Assembly (NCBI GenBank): GCA_031002005.1
Contig: CM061920.1
Location: forward strand, 106,637,447-106,701,446
Source: Vandiemenella viatica
Lineage: Eukaryota > Arthropoda > Insecta > Orthoptera > Morabidae
Reading direction: 5' to 3'
DNA length: 64,000 bases
How positions within the stretch are numbered: position 1 is the first letter of the stretch; every line of letters begins with the position of its first letter. Made by a program: the position numbers and the translations under genes. Positions 46,227-56,695 of this stretch are shown here, piece after piece. The notes below the pieces were generated by a model that was given only the letters and a program-made list of their open reading frames with translations, did no database searches and was not told where the DNA came from.

Positions 46227-46425
46227 TAACTTAAGATTCATTTCACTTGTGGAATGGTATTAATGACTCTTATTTCCCAGTCTCAAACTATTACTGATTA
46301 TTTTTGTTAGTAAATTTTGTCAATGACAGTAACAAGATAGTGAGGGTCAGGGAAGATTGAAAGGACGCTACAAACGGTACAGATCACGTAACTACTTGCC
46401 TGTTTCCAAATATTTTCCCACTTAC

Positions 46426-46580
46426 CTAACGACCAGTCAGATATTTCATCAGCATAATAACTTTCATCTTCTTCATCATAATCTTCGTAGTATTCGTTTG
46501 CATCATCATTAAGGTCAATACTACTCAGTTCTGTCAACAGGTGGGATTTGACAAGCGGTTTCCCAGTAGGTGTAGGATAG
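46426..46580 (-). CDS. RIOK1: RIOK1 coding exon 2 (acidic N-terminal region)
   Basis: This 155-bp exon lies between an AG acceptor (46582-46581) and a GTAAG donor starting at 46425. It completes the split Ser codon from exon 1. It then encodes YPTPTGKPLVKSHLLTELSS followed by an acidic, tyrosine-rich stretch (EYYEDYDEEDESYYADE) and SDWSL. Acidic, low-complexity N-termini before the RIO domain are normal in this family. The frame (one leading base, 51 codons, one trailing base) fits both neighbours. Only 84 bp of intron separates it from exon 1. Confidence 0.9.
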
Positions 46581-46664
46581 CTGTGAAGACCAATACGTTA
46601 AATGTGTTAAATGTTTGCCGCAGCACGTTACATATGCACCACTTAAAAATTTGAAACAGTTTAC

Positions 46665-46711
46665 CTTCCATCATCTTCAGCATCACTAAACTGCCCTTCG
46701 ACCACCTCCAT
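46665..46711 (-). CDS. RIOK1: RIOK1 coding exon 1 (serine/threonine-protein kinase RIO1, start of gene)
   Basis: RIO1 is an atypical kinase/ATPase that acts late in cytoplasmic maturation of the 40S ribosomal subunit. The ATG at 46711 opens MEVVEGQFSDAEDDG, which resembles the VVPGQFDDAD start of animal RIOK1. The exon has 15 codons plus two bases and ends at a GT donor (46664-46663). Joined to five further minus-strand exons it gives 322 codons in one continuous frame. In this numbering the ATP-binding STGKEA lies at residues 179-184, the catalytic Lys of AIKIYK at 200 and the catalytic Asp of HADLSEYN at 316. The Lys-Asp spacing of 116 equals that of human RIOK1 (K208, D324). The gene is divergent from PPIE, with 762 bp between the two ATGs. 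Its 3' exons (metal-binding IDVSQ-type motif and C-terminus) are beyond the left edge. Exon calls come from reading splice sites and similarity, not from transcripts. Confidence 0.9.
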
Positions 46712-47473
46712 TAGCATTCATTCCACACATGCAAATACACATATAATAAGGAAATTGATGAAAGACTGGGATAATTTTTTCATCATCACCGCTCCACGCA
46801 CGTGCGTCTGTTATGCAATTATCCACCTGTTGTGTACATTCGTGTAACTGTAATCCTCATTCTTCACTAAATTGTCTCTGGTGGCCCTTGTTTACATTAA
46901 ATGATTAATCGCAAACTGCAGTGTGGGAAACATTATTATGATAATTTGCGAATTGCGATGGACCTCAGCAATATCCCAGGTAAGCAACTACAAATATACA
47001 GGATCACATTTCCAGTCTGCGGTGGAATTAATTTGGTTTAATGTCATTCGCTCTCCTTTTATTTTATTTTTTATTTCAAAAAATATTATATCGCATTTGT
47101 AGAATACCATTTTCTACTAGATTTTTATTGTTGATGCTATACAATGTGTCAACGAGTTATTATAGAAGGCGTATTGGATAAATGGATCTATGATTGGATA
47201 TCATGGAGGAAGGAATATTCCATCCTCCATGGGAATAATCATGGAGGGAAGAATTTCTTTCCTCAATAGGAATAATATGGATGACATAATGAGAATCAAC
47301 ACATGTACCAGAGACTATAAATGTACTGTTCTATGAATACTACTTTGCGGTCAAAGACTTTAGGTCTATGTGCATGAGTGCATATTGTCTCTGTTCAGTG
47401 TTTACTACACAGTGTTTATAAACTTTATGTTGTTTGTATCGTGCTATCATGGATTGGAATTAATCCATTGAAC
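46712..47473. promoter_or_regulatory. Divergent RIOK1/PPIE promoter region
   Basis: These 762 bp separate the RIOK1 ATG (minus) from the PPIE ATG (plus), so both promoters and 5' UTRs must lie here. An initiator-like TCAGT at 47397-47401 sits 73 bp before the PPIE ATG. No TATA box is convincing for either gene, which is usual for housekeeping promoters. A 30-bp imperfect palindrome lies at 47202-47231. A short ORF at 46901-46979 (ATG ... GTAAGC) is open up to a donor-like site but is not similar to either gene. Transcription start sites are inferred only. Confidence 0.6.
47202..47231. repeat. 30-bp imperfect palindrome in the divergent promoter
   Basis: catggaggaaggaat pairs with attccatcctccatg at 14 of 15 positions with no loop. 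A partial third copy, catggagggaagaat, follows at 47239. It could be a regulatory site or a decayed repeat. Confidence 0.7.
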
Positions 47474-47507
47474 ATGTCTACCAATCCTAAGCGTACAGTA
47501 TATGTAG
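47474..47507 (+). CDS. PPIE: PPIE coding exon 1 (peptidyl-prolyl cis-trans isomerase E)
   Basis: PPIE (cyclophilin E, Cyp33 in Drosophila) is a nuclear protein with an N-terminal RRM and a C-terminal cyclophilin domain, associated with the spliceosome. The exon encodes MSTNPKRTVYV plus the first base of the next Gly codon and ends at a GTTAGT donor (47508). Joined to the exon at 61250 it reads [20 protein letters not shown], matching the conserved PPIE start. VYVGGL is the RNP2 motif of the RRM. The start is the first ATG in frame, and the length before RNP2 fits the family. The first intron is 13.7 kb and full of repeats. Confidence 0.9.
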
Positions 47508-48000
47508 GTTAGTGATTTGAAATTTATCTTAACACACTATTCAAAGATAGCATTTGTAGATGCTGCCTTTGGGTTGATTGTCGTTATTTACTACTAAACA
47601 ATATTTCAAAATATCAAGGCGCCAATTTTTACGGACAAAGATAAGAGGAAACTAGTCACATGTTTAATTAATGAAACCGAATTATATTGGCGTGGTGACA
47701 TTATACTATCGTAAAACTGCTGTTTTCGTTAATTCAGATAACGTCCCCGTTTCAAAGGAATACACATTTAATTTATTTGCGAAGATCATATTCTCCAGTG
47801 ATATTTTCAATACACACCTACTTTTACATTTCAAAATTCCCCTCCCCCCTTTTTTAATCTCTAAATATTTTCATTCCAATCTCAGCAGCCACATAATTTC
47901 GTCCTTTACTAATTTTAATTTTAAACTCTTTCAGTTTTTTTCATAAATTGTTCAACATTTCTCTTCGTAACTGATTCCAGTGCTTAACTTTCCTACCTGC
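47508..48000. other. PPIE intron 1, 5' part
   Basis: AT-rich. No element recognised. An open frame at 47671-47946 has no recognisable similarity and a composition like random AT-rich sequence. Confidence 0.45.
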
Positions 48001-48004
48001 AAAA

Positions 48005-48130
48005 GAAAATTTTCTCCATGTAAGCTACACAGGTGTTTCAGCCGGATAGTGTCATAAAAACACAATGTTTCGACAGCTGATACTGCTGTCTTCAACAGGT
48101 GCGGAATGCTTCAGGTGATGTAAGCTATAA
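48005..48130 (-). repeat. Possible Penelope-like terminal fragment
   Basis: On the minus strand, acctgttgaagacagcagta then tcagctgtcgaaacattgtg and gacactatccggctgaaaca. The phrase about being able to read 'cagctgtcgaaac' after a gaagacagcagt repeat is a recurrent feature of Penelope-like and related termini. Assignment is tentative. Confidence 0.35.
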
Positions 48131-48367
48131 GTCACTGCCTAGACTAAGCCACAAGGTAACCTGGTATAGTAGTGATTGGCAGAGGATGTCAGTTGTGGAC
48201 TAGTGGTCTAGGCGGGGGTTCCTCCAAAGGGGGTGGGCGTGCCTCCGGCTGTGGATGCTTAAATTTGAAATTCGGCCCAGAAAATTTATGTGCAACCCTT
48301 TTTTTCTTTATCTCCCAGATGGGGGCCTGGGGTCGTAGTGTGGGCCCCTAGGCTACAGCCTAGGTAG

Positions 48368-49620
48368 CCTATGCTTAAATGCAGTCCTGAATTGAAGATG
48401 AGTGTGGCAGATGTGAAGGTAATACCATCAGAGGCATTAGATAGTGATCACCGGCTATTGGTAATAGAGCTAAGGATTGCAACAGATAGGAGATCAAGGA
48501 TATGGAAATTGAAAGAGAAGAGTAATGAAGAGGAATACAAGAGAATAGTAAAGAGTAATATACCCACAGTGGCAGAGGAGTGGGAATATTTTAAAAGTCG
48601 TTATTTCTAGCAGCAGAGACAGTGTGTGGAAGGACTGGTAACACCAAAAAGTGGAATGAAACGGATGGTGGAATCATAGAGTAAAACAATCAGTGGAACT
48701 CAAGAACAGGGCAATGGTTCAAGCAGAGGACACAGGCGACAAATGGTGAATATGTGAAGACAAAGAAGGAGGCAAAAAAAAAAAATAGTATAGGAAATAA
48801 GAAAGTAATATAAAGAATGGTAAAAAGGAAGAGTAAGGAGCGGATAGAAAATGTCAACTGCTGGATAAAGATGGAAAGGAAATAAAACTCTCAGAAAGAC
48901 TAAGAAGAATGTGGAGGGAGCATTTTGAAGTCTTACTTAACCCAGATTGTTCACAGGATGATACAGTTGTTCAGGAGAAGCAGGAAAATAACAGCCATGT
49001 AGGGGAGAAAGAGAAGGATTTAACTTGGGAAGAAGTGGAAACCGCTCTTGGTAAGATGAATGGTGGAAAGGCATCGATGAAGTGAGCATGAAAATGATAA
49101 GGGCAGCAGGAGTAGTAGGAAAACAGTGGCTGTACTGTGTGATGAGGAAGGTATGGAATTAGGGCGCAACTCCTGATGACTGGAAAAAAGGAATAATTAT
49201 ATACCTATATTTAAAAAAAAAAGAGCAGGATGGAATTTAAAAACTATAGAGGGATTAGGACCGAGCGTGGTGCGTGAGCGGTTAGCACTCTCGCCATGCA
49301 TTCGGGAGGACGGCAGTTCGAATCCCCGTCCGGACATCCAGATTTGGATTTTCAATGGTTTCCCCAAATCCTTCCAGTCAAATGCAGGATGCTTCATTCA
49401 AAAAGGCCATGGCTGAATTCCTTCCTGTTCCTTGTCCCCAGTCGCATCCCGCCTCTCGTGACGTTTACAAGGCATGAAGACATAAGTAAAAAAAAAAGAG
49501 GGATTATGCTGATGTGCCACTGTGCCAAAGTATATGAGAAGATCATGGAAAAAAGGATATGTGACAGGGTGGGAAAAGGGCTACGGGAAGAGTAGTAGGA
49601 CTGGAACTAGGTGGTGACAA
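48368..49620 (+). mobile_element. Non-LTR retrotransposon fragment, interrupted by a SINE
   Basis: Endonuclease end: ADVKVIPSEALDSDHRLLVI (catalytic SDH), open at 48371-48610. RT start: GKMNGGKA (49050 on), VSMKMIRAAGVVGKQWLYCV, TPDDWKKGIIIPIF, NYRGI-type motif split by a SINE, then LMCHCAKVYEKIMEKRICDR (49507 on). It ends soon after. Stops and frameshifts abound. The EN region resembles in style the fragment at 1560-2345. The clade is uncertain (RTE- or L1-like). Confidence 0.7.
49258..49496 (+). repeat. Full-length tRNA-derived SINE with 10-bp target duplication
   Basis: 239 bp flanked by AGAGGGATTA (49248-49257 and 49497-49506). The head contains an A box (tggtgcgtgagcggttagc, 49269 on) and a B box (cagttcgaatcc, 49314-49325), so it is a pol III promoter derived from a tRNA. 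The body has gattttcaatggtttcccca and aaaaaggccatggctgaatt. It ends in poly-A. It interrupts the LINE above exactly inside the NYRGI-type RT motif. This is the reference copy for the family in this window. Confidence 0.95.
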
Positions 49621-50819
49621 AGAGGTGGTGGGAATAAAGAAGGAAATGGAGAGGCTTGTGCCTGAAGCAGACCTGGCCAGTGGCTGGAAACTGTTGAGGA
49701 TGATGATGAGGATCTATGCAAACTAACAATAGCACATCGCAAGATCCCTTTCATTTGCTGTGGCCAAAAGTGCAACTCTCCTTTCATTTTAAAATCTTCC
49801 TCAAGAAAGCAGCGTTTAAAAGGTTTTTCTTATTTTTGTGTTGGGCCCCAGATCTATCTGAATATTAAAAAAATCTTGTTTGGATTTTTTTTTAAATTGG
49901 ATATTAGAAAAGATATGAGCTTTTTTATATATTATTATTATTTTTTTTTTTTTTTTTTACTGAATGATGTAAATAGCAACTGTGTTGTGTTGTGTTCTGG
50001 AAAATTAGAAACAACTATGTAATTAATATGTTCAACTTTGTTTTCCTGTTTGAAATATATTACAAAAGGATGGATTGTCCAGTGGTAACTCTGTGCTTTG
50101 TCTTGTATCACTGTGTTATATTTTTCAAATAATCACCGTTGACAGCAGATTCTGATTCTTTAAGATTTTCTTTAATGTATTTCAGGAATGCTTCTGTAAT
50201 AAAAATGTTTTTATAGTTTGAAGTCTGAGCACTTGAACCTAACATTGATTTTTCCTAAAAATTTGAACTAATAAACATATTACAAGTCAGTATGGTTTAA
50301 TTGTTTTATACTCATTATTGAACTGTTTTATCAGGTTAGTGCTCATATTTGCATTCATAGAAGTGTAAACATTGGCATTCTTGTATTATTCAGACTGGTA
50401 TTTAAGGAAAAACAAGCTTCAGCTTTAAATTATTTTAACAGTGAAGCCATTACCATCCCACATTCATATTTTGCCAGAAGATTTTCAATACTATATATTT
50501 GCAGAATTAATTTTAAAATATGTACTTTTTGAAAAATTTAAAATCAATTTAAAAAAAAAATCCAAACAAAACATTGTGTTGGCAAATAGTTTGAAAGTGC
50601 ATGAAAAATGCTGTAACATGATGCTTTTCTCAGTTCTCTGGCTTTTCTACAGCAATTCAAAATGTCCATTTGCAATTTTTTTAGCAAATTTTGAAAACTT
50701 TACATAGCTGTAATTCAAAAACAAGTCAATATATCTCAATTAAATTTGCTGTTATTCCAAGTCTAGGCATATATGAATAATACATCTATGACAAATTTCA
50801 TGAAATTTTGAGATGGTGA
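49621..50819. other. PPIE intron 1, AT-rich, unassigned
   Basis: Long A and T runs (49945-49960). No coding domain or repeat border was recognised. Confidence 0.5.
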
Positions 50820-51091
50820 GGTTAGTTTTTTTGTCTTTAAACTGTGTTGAGTTGACATGGGAATGACTCTTCACTCAAATGGTTTTTTACCTTATTTACG
50901 ACCATTCTATTGCTATGTCAAATACATTAGGGAGATCCAGTGCTATGCTATCAATTTGGTATCCATATCCATGTCACCTGAAATAACTTGTATGTAGCCC
51001 ACTAACTGAGATTAACATGACTATCGCTTCCTAAACCCATGATGCCAATTTATGAATCAGTTTATTTCCTCACAGTCATTTCTGATATGGT
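50820..51091 (-). mobile_element. CR1-like RT fragment, minus strand
   Basis: It aligns with 53745-53965 at about 75 percent (gtcaaatacattagggagatccagt versus gtcaaatagcttggagagatccagt). On the minus strand it encodes remnants of the DSIALDLPNVFD block (the S-ALDLSKAFDT RT motif). It is interrupted by the SINE at 51092. Confidence 0.6.
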
Positions 51092-51270
51092 TAGAATTCC
51101 AACCTCCCATCCTGGTGAGTGAGTGGTAACGCTCAGGTCTAATATTAGGGAGGATGTGGGTTCAGATTCCCATCGACCATTCATATTTCGGTTTTCTACA
51201 ATCGCTCCAGGCGAATGCCAGGATAGTTCTTTGAAAACACCACTGCTGAGTTCCTTGCCCACAATCCCTT
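51092..51270 (+). repeat. tRNA-derived SINE, diverged
   Basis: Plus orientation: A-box-like tggtgagtgagtggtaacgc (51113 on), B-box-like gggttcagattcccat (51168 on), then ttttctacaatcgctccagg and ctgctgagttccttgcccac. Same order as the copy at 49258 but more diverged. Confidence 0.65.
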
Positions 51271-52164
51271 CCCAGCTCTAATAATCTTGATGTTGATTAG
51301 CTGTGAAACCAAAAAGTGCTTATGGTGTAGTCAATATCAGTTCTGGGAGGTGGAGAAAAAACTCTTACCTTCATAGTCTCAGAAGTTTTTGAATTTAACA
51401 TCATATATGATGGATCATGCTGGGAATGTTTCTGAAATTATATGTGGAGTTATTACCATATTTGCAAATCTTGCTGAGTTCATCAAACTTCCATTTTAGT
51501 CAATTGCGATTAAAAAAATGTGCATCAGTTACAAGTTCCATATTCATTTACTTTTTCTTTTCACATTTTTTTCCTCACAAATTCTTCTAAATTTTAGATA
51601 TCCAGTACTCCACTATGTATTTTGTGTCTTTAGTCCATTTCATACAGAATATCTTGCATTAATCCCACTAAGTGAAATACACATGAACTTCATATCCTAA
51701 ACCCATTTTTATATCATTTAATAGTGGTGGAGAATATATCTCATACACACTTTTTCATCACACAATTGTTATTATTTTAATATTAATTTTTTAGTGGAAT
51801 TTCACCACACATATTCCATTGTTTCTTGGTGTTTGTTCATATTTCTCTTCTTAATTTATTGCATTCCTTGATTGCATTAAAAACAAATGAAGATTTTTCC
51901 AACTCCTTTACATCTGAAACCACGTGCCAACATTTGGTCATGGTAATCGATTCTTTTATGCCTGCTAGGCCTACTCCTAATTCCTCTGCCAACATCCATC
52001 CAAGCCTCCTCACCATACACCTTGTACATTCACAGAAACCTGTCTATAGTCTTTCAGTGTCTTCAAACTCAGTTACTGATTACATTCTGCACTAATTTCC
52101 ACAAAAATTATAGCTGCCTTCCATCACACCTCTAACTCGTGTATTTGATGGTCAAAATGCATGT
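51271..52164. other. PPIE intron 1, unassigned
   Basis: T-rich on the plus strand. No coding similarity recognised. May include decayed minus-strand LINE sequence. Confidence 0.4.
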
Positions 52165-52172
52165 GCCATAGT

Positions 52173-53326
52173 TAGTGTTGCAAATTGAAAAAAAACATTT
52201 TGTTTTTTTTCAAAATTTTGAAAAAAAACATGAAAAAAAACATGGCACCGTTGTTTTTTTTCTAAATTTGGTTTTTTTTCAGAAAAACAATATATTTGAT
52301 AAATTATAGTTTTATTTACATTTTACATTGTTGTTTTAAATATTACTGAATGATATAAATTATTACATAATGTTTGATAAATGTATCTCTATAGGTTACA
52401 TAATATTATTCATCATCGGTGTCAGTATTAGTATCACATTCACTGGAATCAGCGCTACCAACACTAGTTTGGTCGGTGTCGGTGTTTTCACTTTCTCCTT
52501 CTGTTTCCTCTAGTTCCATCACTTCAGAAACATTTGCATTTCCTTTTCCTGGTTGTTCTTGTATTGTTCTCAGACGATTTTTAGATTTCAATTTTAAATT
52601 GTGAGCAATGTACACAATTTTGCTAGCTCTATAATTTGTCAGTCTATTCCTTTTTTTGGAATGAATGTCACTGTAAGTACTAAATGTTCTCTCAACTGCA
52701 GCCGATGTAGTTGGAAGGGTTAGAACTCTGATCGCTACTTTAGATAAGGCAGTCGACTTGCAAAGTCCTGCCCACCAAGCAATAGGAGTAAGCTCTTGTG
52801 ATTTCGGATATCGATTACGCGCAATATTTCATCGTTGGAAGACCGTGGCATTGAGCTTGTCACTGTGGCACCGTTCATAAATACTGCGCCGTTAGTTCTG
52901 TATTACGGTCTTTTAAGTTTGAATTTAAATCTATTAACATACAAAATATGAGCTTTATTTCTTTTCAATAGTTGGTTTACGCAAACGGTTGCAAGGAAAC
53001 GATTCATAATTACTGACAATTTTATGACTCGGTATCAGTATCACTATGCGCTGGCACCGTTCGTAAAAGGAAATTTTCAGTCAATGTCGCCAATACTTTC
53101 GTAATTATTGTTTTACTGAACCAGAAAAATATAGTACATTTAAAAATTAAGATAAGTACTTAGTATAAACTCTAAAACAGTCATATTAAACGATAACTGC
53201 CTTACAAAATTGAGATTTAGTAGTTGTGAAAAAAAACGTGTTCCAGAAAAAAAACATGTTTTTTTTCAAAGTTTTTTTTCATGTTTTTTTTCAGGCTTGA
53301 AAAAAAACCGTTTTTTTACAACACTA
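52173..53326 (-). mobile_element. hAT transposon, internally deleted (A-run termini)
   Basis: A perfect 8-bp duplication GCCATAGT (52165-52172 and 53327-53334) flanks TIRs TAGTGTTG and caacacta. Next to both ends are repeated gaaaaaaaacatg-type motifs in both orientations, likely transposase-binding sites. The minus strand carries the C-terminal transposase end. The centre is AT-rich without coding capacity. hAT family by TIR length, 8-bp duplication and dimerisation domain. Confidence 0.93.
52406..52800 (-). pseudogene. hAT transposase C-terminus (dimerisation domain)
   Basis: Reads ELTPIAWWAGLCKSTALSKV, AIRVLTLPTTSAAVERTFST, YSDIHSKKRNRLTNYRASKI, then VYIAHNLKLK and an acidic tail to the stop at 52406. 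The SAAVERTFS ... KNRLT block is the classic hATC dimerisation motif. The remainder of the transposase is missing, so this copy depended on a partner. Confidence 0.88.
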
Positions 53327-53334
53327 GCCATAGT

Positions 53335-53744
53335 ACACCACCATATTCAAAAAGTGACCTGACCAGGTGGTGTGTCCTGATTCCCTCTTCCCTGCAGCCT
53401 CATTACACTCTCCAATAAATGAAGGATTTTGAAATCTTTTCCAACCACCTGCCCAATGTGTACTCTGTAGTTGAGTTCAGATAGTATACCAATGTGGAGT
53501 GTACCTACCTGATAACTGACTGTAGATGTTCAAACTCCTCTCCCCTTTTAATAACATTATTTTATTTATAAATCACTTAATCTCTGACAGCAAACCACAA
53601 AATTACAAGAAATGGCCCTGTTACACAACCATATGGCTTTCCTGTTTTAACTTCCATCTCCTTTTGTTACTGTATTTCCTATCCCAACAATTTATTTTCT
53701 GAATTTTAAGATTTACTGTAGTCAACAAGTCACTTTTTTTGTCC
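53335..53744. other. PPIE intron 1, unassigned
   Basis: Continues the sequence into which the hAT inserted. No specific feature was recognised. Confidence 0.4.
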
Positions 53745-54110
53745 AGACAATGGTTTTTACTTTATTTACAACCATTTTACGGCTCACTGTGTCAAATAGC
53801 TTGGAGAGATCCAGTGATAAACTATCAATTTAGCCTTCACCATCCATTTCATCTAAACTAGCTTTATGTACCCTACTAATGGAGATTCACATGTATATTC
53901 CACTCCTAAATTCATGTTGCCATTTTGAAAATCAGTTTCTTTCCTCACAGACATTTCTGGTGTGGCTGCAAACCAATCTCTTCTTTGATTTATCTGCAAC
54001 TGAAGTCATATTAATAGATCTGTAACTTTCAACCTTGTATATATCCTGCACTTTTCCAATCTTCTGTTAAGCAGCTCTCTGGTCTAAATCTAAATAATAT
54101 TTCAAGATAC
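53745..54110 (-). mobile_element. CR1-like RT fragment, minus strand
   Basis: Minus-strand reading: VESYRSINMTSVADKSKKRL (RPISLTSV block), CEERN and FSKWQHEFRSG (RQHGFR block), EMDGEG*IDSLSLDLSKLFD then TVSRKMVVNKVKTI. These equal the RT segment of the CR1-like copies at 6137 and 23640. Stops confirm decay. Confidence 0.75.
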
Positions 54111-55585
54111 AGTACAATGGTGTATGTCCCTATCCTTAATGTATATGTTGTAATATTATTCATGTTGAGTGTTGTCAGGAACAAATTGCTTGCCGAGTTT
54201 GTTACATAACACTTAGTTTTTAGCTCTAACCATGATGTGTTGCCTTTGGATAATAAATCGTTTGTTACTGAGAATCAGTCGCCACCAGCTCAATCAAGAA
54301 AGGTATGTTAAAAGCAAAGTCATTGCTGTTTCAAATAAATGTTACCATCGGTGCACTGGCCAAATTTTACAAAGTCACAGACATACAGTTGGCATCAAAC
54401 TTTGTTTCCAAAATTAAATGATTGCAGTTACTGATAAATGATTCATGCCAGGTCACCCTCATAAACCATGAATTGCAAATATAATGCACATGTCCCAAAA
54501 ATTTCTAAGATTGCTGCCGGAAACTATGCCATAGTCTCGCCTGCGGTCTACTGCCTACATCTTAGCGCCAAAGTCCTCGGCAAATCGATGCGGTTCCTGC
54601 TCAAATGATCCTAACGAACTGACCATCAAGGGCTCCACTATAGCCCTATTTATAGAGGTAGTCTGTGAATCAATTTCAGACCAGTTTCTCATGGATTGCC
54701 CCAACAATAGATAAAATAAATTCTTTTCAGTCGGAAAATTTTACATCAGGTAACTTGCCTCCCAAACGTTAAAACTAATCCTAGTGAAAATTTCTGTAGC
54801 TATCATAGTTTAGCCACAAAAAAATTATTTTCCTAAAAATTCCCAAAAATATATATAACGCCTAACATTTAAGAGCTACAAAGTTGAAATAGATTTTGAA
54901 ATAATTTATTTTTTCTCCTCCTTCATTTGATACCTAAATCCACTTTGTTACTGTTTCCTAACAGGGTAGAATAGAAAGATAAATTATAATGATGTGTAAT
55001 TTGTATGATTGATATCTTTCGAACGATTGAACTTACAGCTCCGAAAATTGCTTTAAATGATTTTATGTACCATTTTCTATCTAACTGTAACAACAGTTCT
55101 TTAATAGCTTTTTCATTGTTTTACAAATTCACCTTCCTTCTCTTTGTAATTTGAGTTCTTGCAAAACTTCTACCGGAAGTCATCCTACCTACAAGTTTGT
55201 AATTACTTACTTTTTCAAATATCAGCCAAAATAATGCATATATTCAAAAACAAATTGATGTATTATGATCAGAAAAAATTCTTCTTCTCATTTAAATGTA
55301 CTGCCCTCTTTGAAAGTTTAACCTCATGGTATACCAAATTTTCAAAATCTTCCCAAAAATAATCCTTAAATTTTAGTTATACATATCTCTCAAATTTTAT
55401 ACGAGGTATAATGAAAAATCCCGCATCTTTTGAGCTCTAAATTGTTTTCCTATCTATCAAACTATGGCCTTAGGAATTTTTAAACTATCCCTTGTGTCCA
55501 TTGTATTATATAGAAAATGTGCTACTTGTAACGTTTGCTTCTACCAAATAGTCTGAACCCCATATACCAGTTATGTTTACATTAC
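54111..55585. other. PPIE intron 1, unassigned
   Basis: AT-rich, apart from a GC-richer block at about 54520-54660 (tctcgcctgcggtctactgc) of unknown origin. No genes were recognised. Confidence 0.45.
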
Positions 55586-55593
55586 GTTATGAC

Positions 55594-56687
55594 TAGAGAC
55601 CGGATTATATGCAACACAAAAAGCTAGAAATATGCATGTAAAATGATTAAAATATGCACGAAAAGTGTCAAATTATTCAACATTATGTAACACAAAAATA
55701 GCAATTTTTAGATTCTTTATTTCAAAATCAGTATGCAGTTAGTAAGTAGTTGAATTATATATTTGTAAATTCCATAATTAACAATTATTTAACTTTTTTT
55801 TACTATTTTAAATATAAACAATCAAGAACTGTTCCAAATATTCAATAGTAAGATTGTTTCTTCGATCTCTCAAAATATTTTTGTAAGTGGATATGGACCG
55901 TTCCACATTCTCTGATGTAACTGGGCAGCATTTGAAATTGGGTGCTGTGTTAGCAGTCATTGTTTCTGGAAAATGTTTACTTGCCCCATTACTAAAACTA
56001 TCAATCTGACACAAAGGTTCAAAACCTGGATATTTTTCAAAATATTTTCAAACTTCACTGTAATTTTACACAGTAATAACTTTTTATTCATTAACTGAAT
56101 AGATTCAGTCAACATTAAAACTTGAGTTTCAAGCTTTTTAATACTCCAAGGTATGCAATAAAAATGATTGCTAATCACAGCTATGGTTTTAATACTAGAG
56201 TTGTTAAATGCTTCCTTGTACTGACAGTCATAGCCTCTCCACTATCAAAGTCGTTTTCTACACCTTTAATGGCCTCGAAATGTTCATTGTAAAACAGTAC
56301 AGCTTCAACCCACTTTGCCCATCAAGTTACCACTGATTCCAAAGGTAAAGGGACATTTGTAAAAAAAAAAGTTTATTGGCATTATTATGAGATTGTGCCT
56401 TAAGAAACGCTTTCTTTGTTGATAAATTCAATTTACTTACATTTCCAAACGTGGGTCGTAGTTCTTCAGCGAGTCGTCATAGACTGAAAGCTGTGCTGCT
56501 ATTACGTTTTGCCAGTTACAATGTAAGATTTTATTTGTTAACTTCGTACACTATCGAACAATATTGTAAATATACCGAAAATATGCATCATCACTTGGTT
56601 TTATGTAAAATATGCAATAACCAGCAAAAATTAGCTTAATATGCAAATTCATATGCAAGCATGCAAATGCATATAATCCGGTCTCTA
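55594..56687 (-). mobile_element. hAT transposon, internally deleted (ATATGCA motifs)
   Basis: A perfect 8-bp duplication GTTATGAC (55586-55593 and 56688-56695) flanks 20-bp perfect TIRs TAGAGACCGGATTATATGCA. Subterminal regions carry many copies of atatgca. The minus strand contains a transposase C-terminal piece. At 1094 bp it is shorter than autonomous hATs. Confidence 0.94.
55808..56180 (-). pseudogene. hAT transposase C-terminal fragment
   Basis: ISNHFYCIPWSIKKLETQVL at the start, then KYPGFEPL-type sequence and FKCCPVTSENVERSISTYKN, ILRDRRNNLTIEYLEQFLIV. The PVTSENVERSIS ... RNNLT block is the hATC dimerisation region of CGGBP1-like hAT families. A frame change occurs near 56000. Confidence 0.75.
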
Positions 56688-56695
56688 GTTATGAC

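Noticed and set aside
46901..46979. Alternative first exon on the plus strand (ATG ... ATCCCAG followed by GTAAGC)
   Set aside because: It ends in a plausible donor but has no similarity to PPIE, whose true start at 47474 matches in sequence and phase. It may be 5' UTR or chance.
49269..49325. Functional tRNA gene
   Set aside because: A and B boxes are present, but there is no cloverleaf or acceptor stem. The sequence continues into a SINE body and poly-A.
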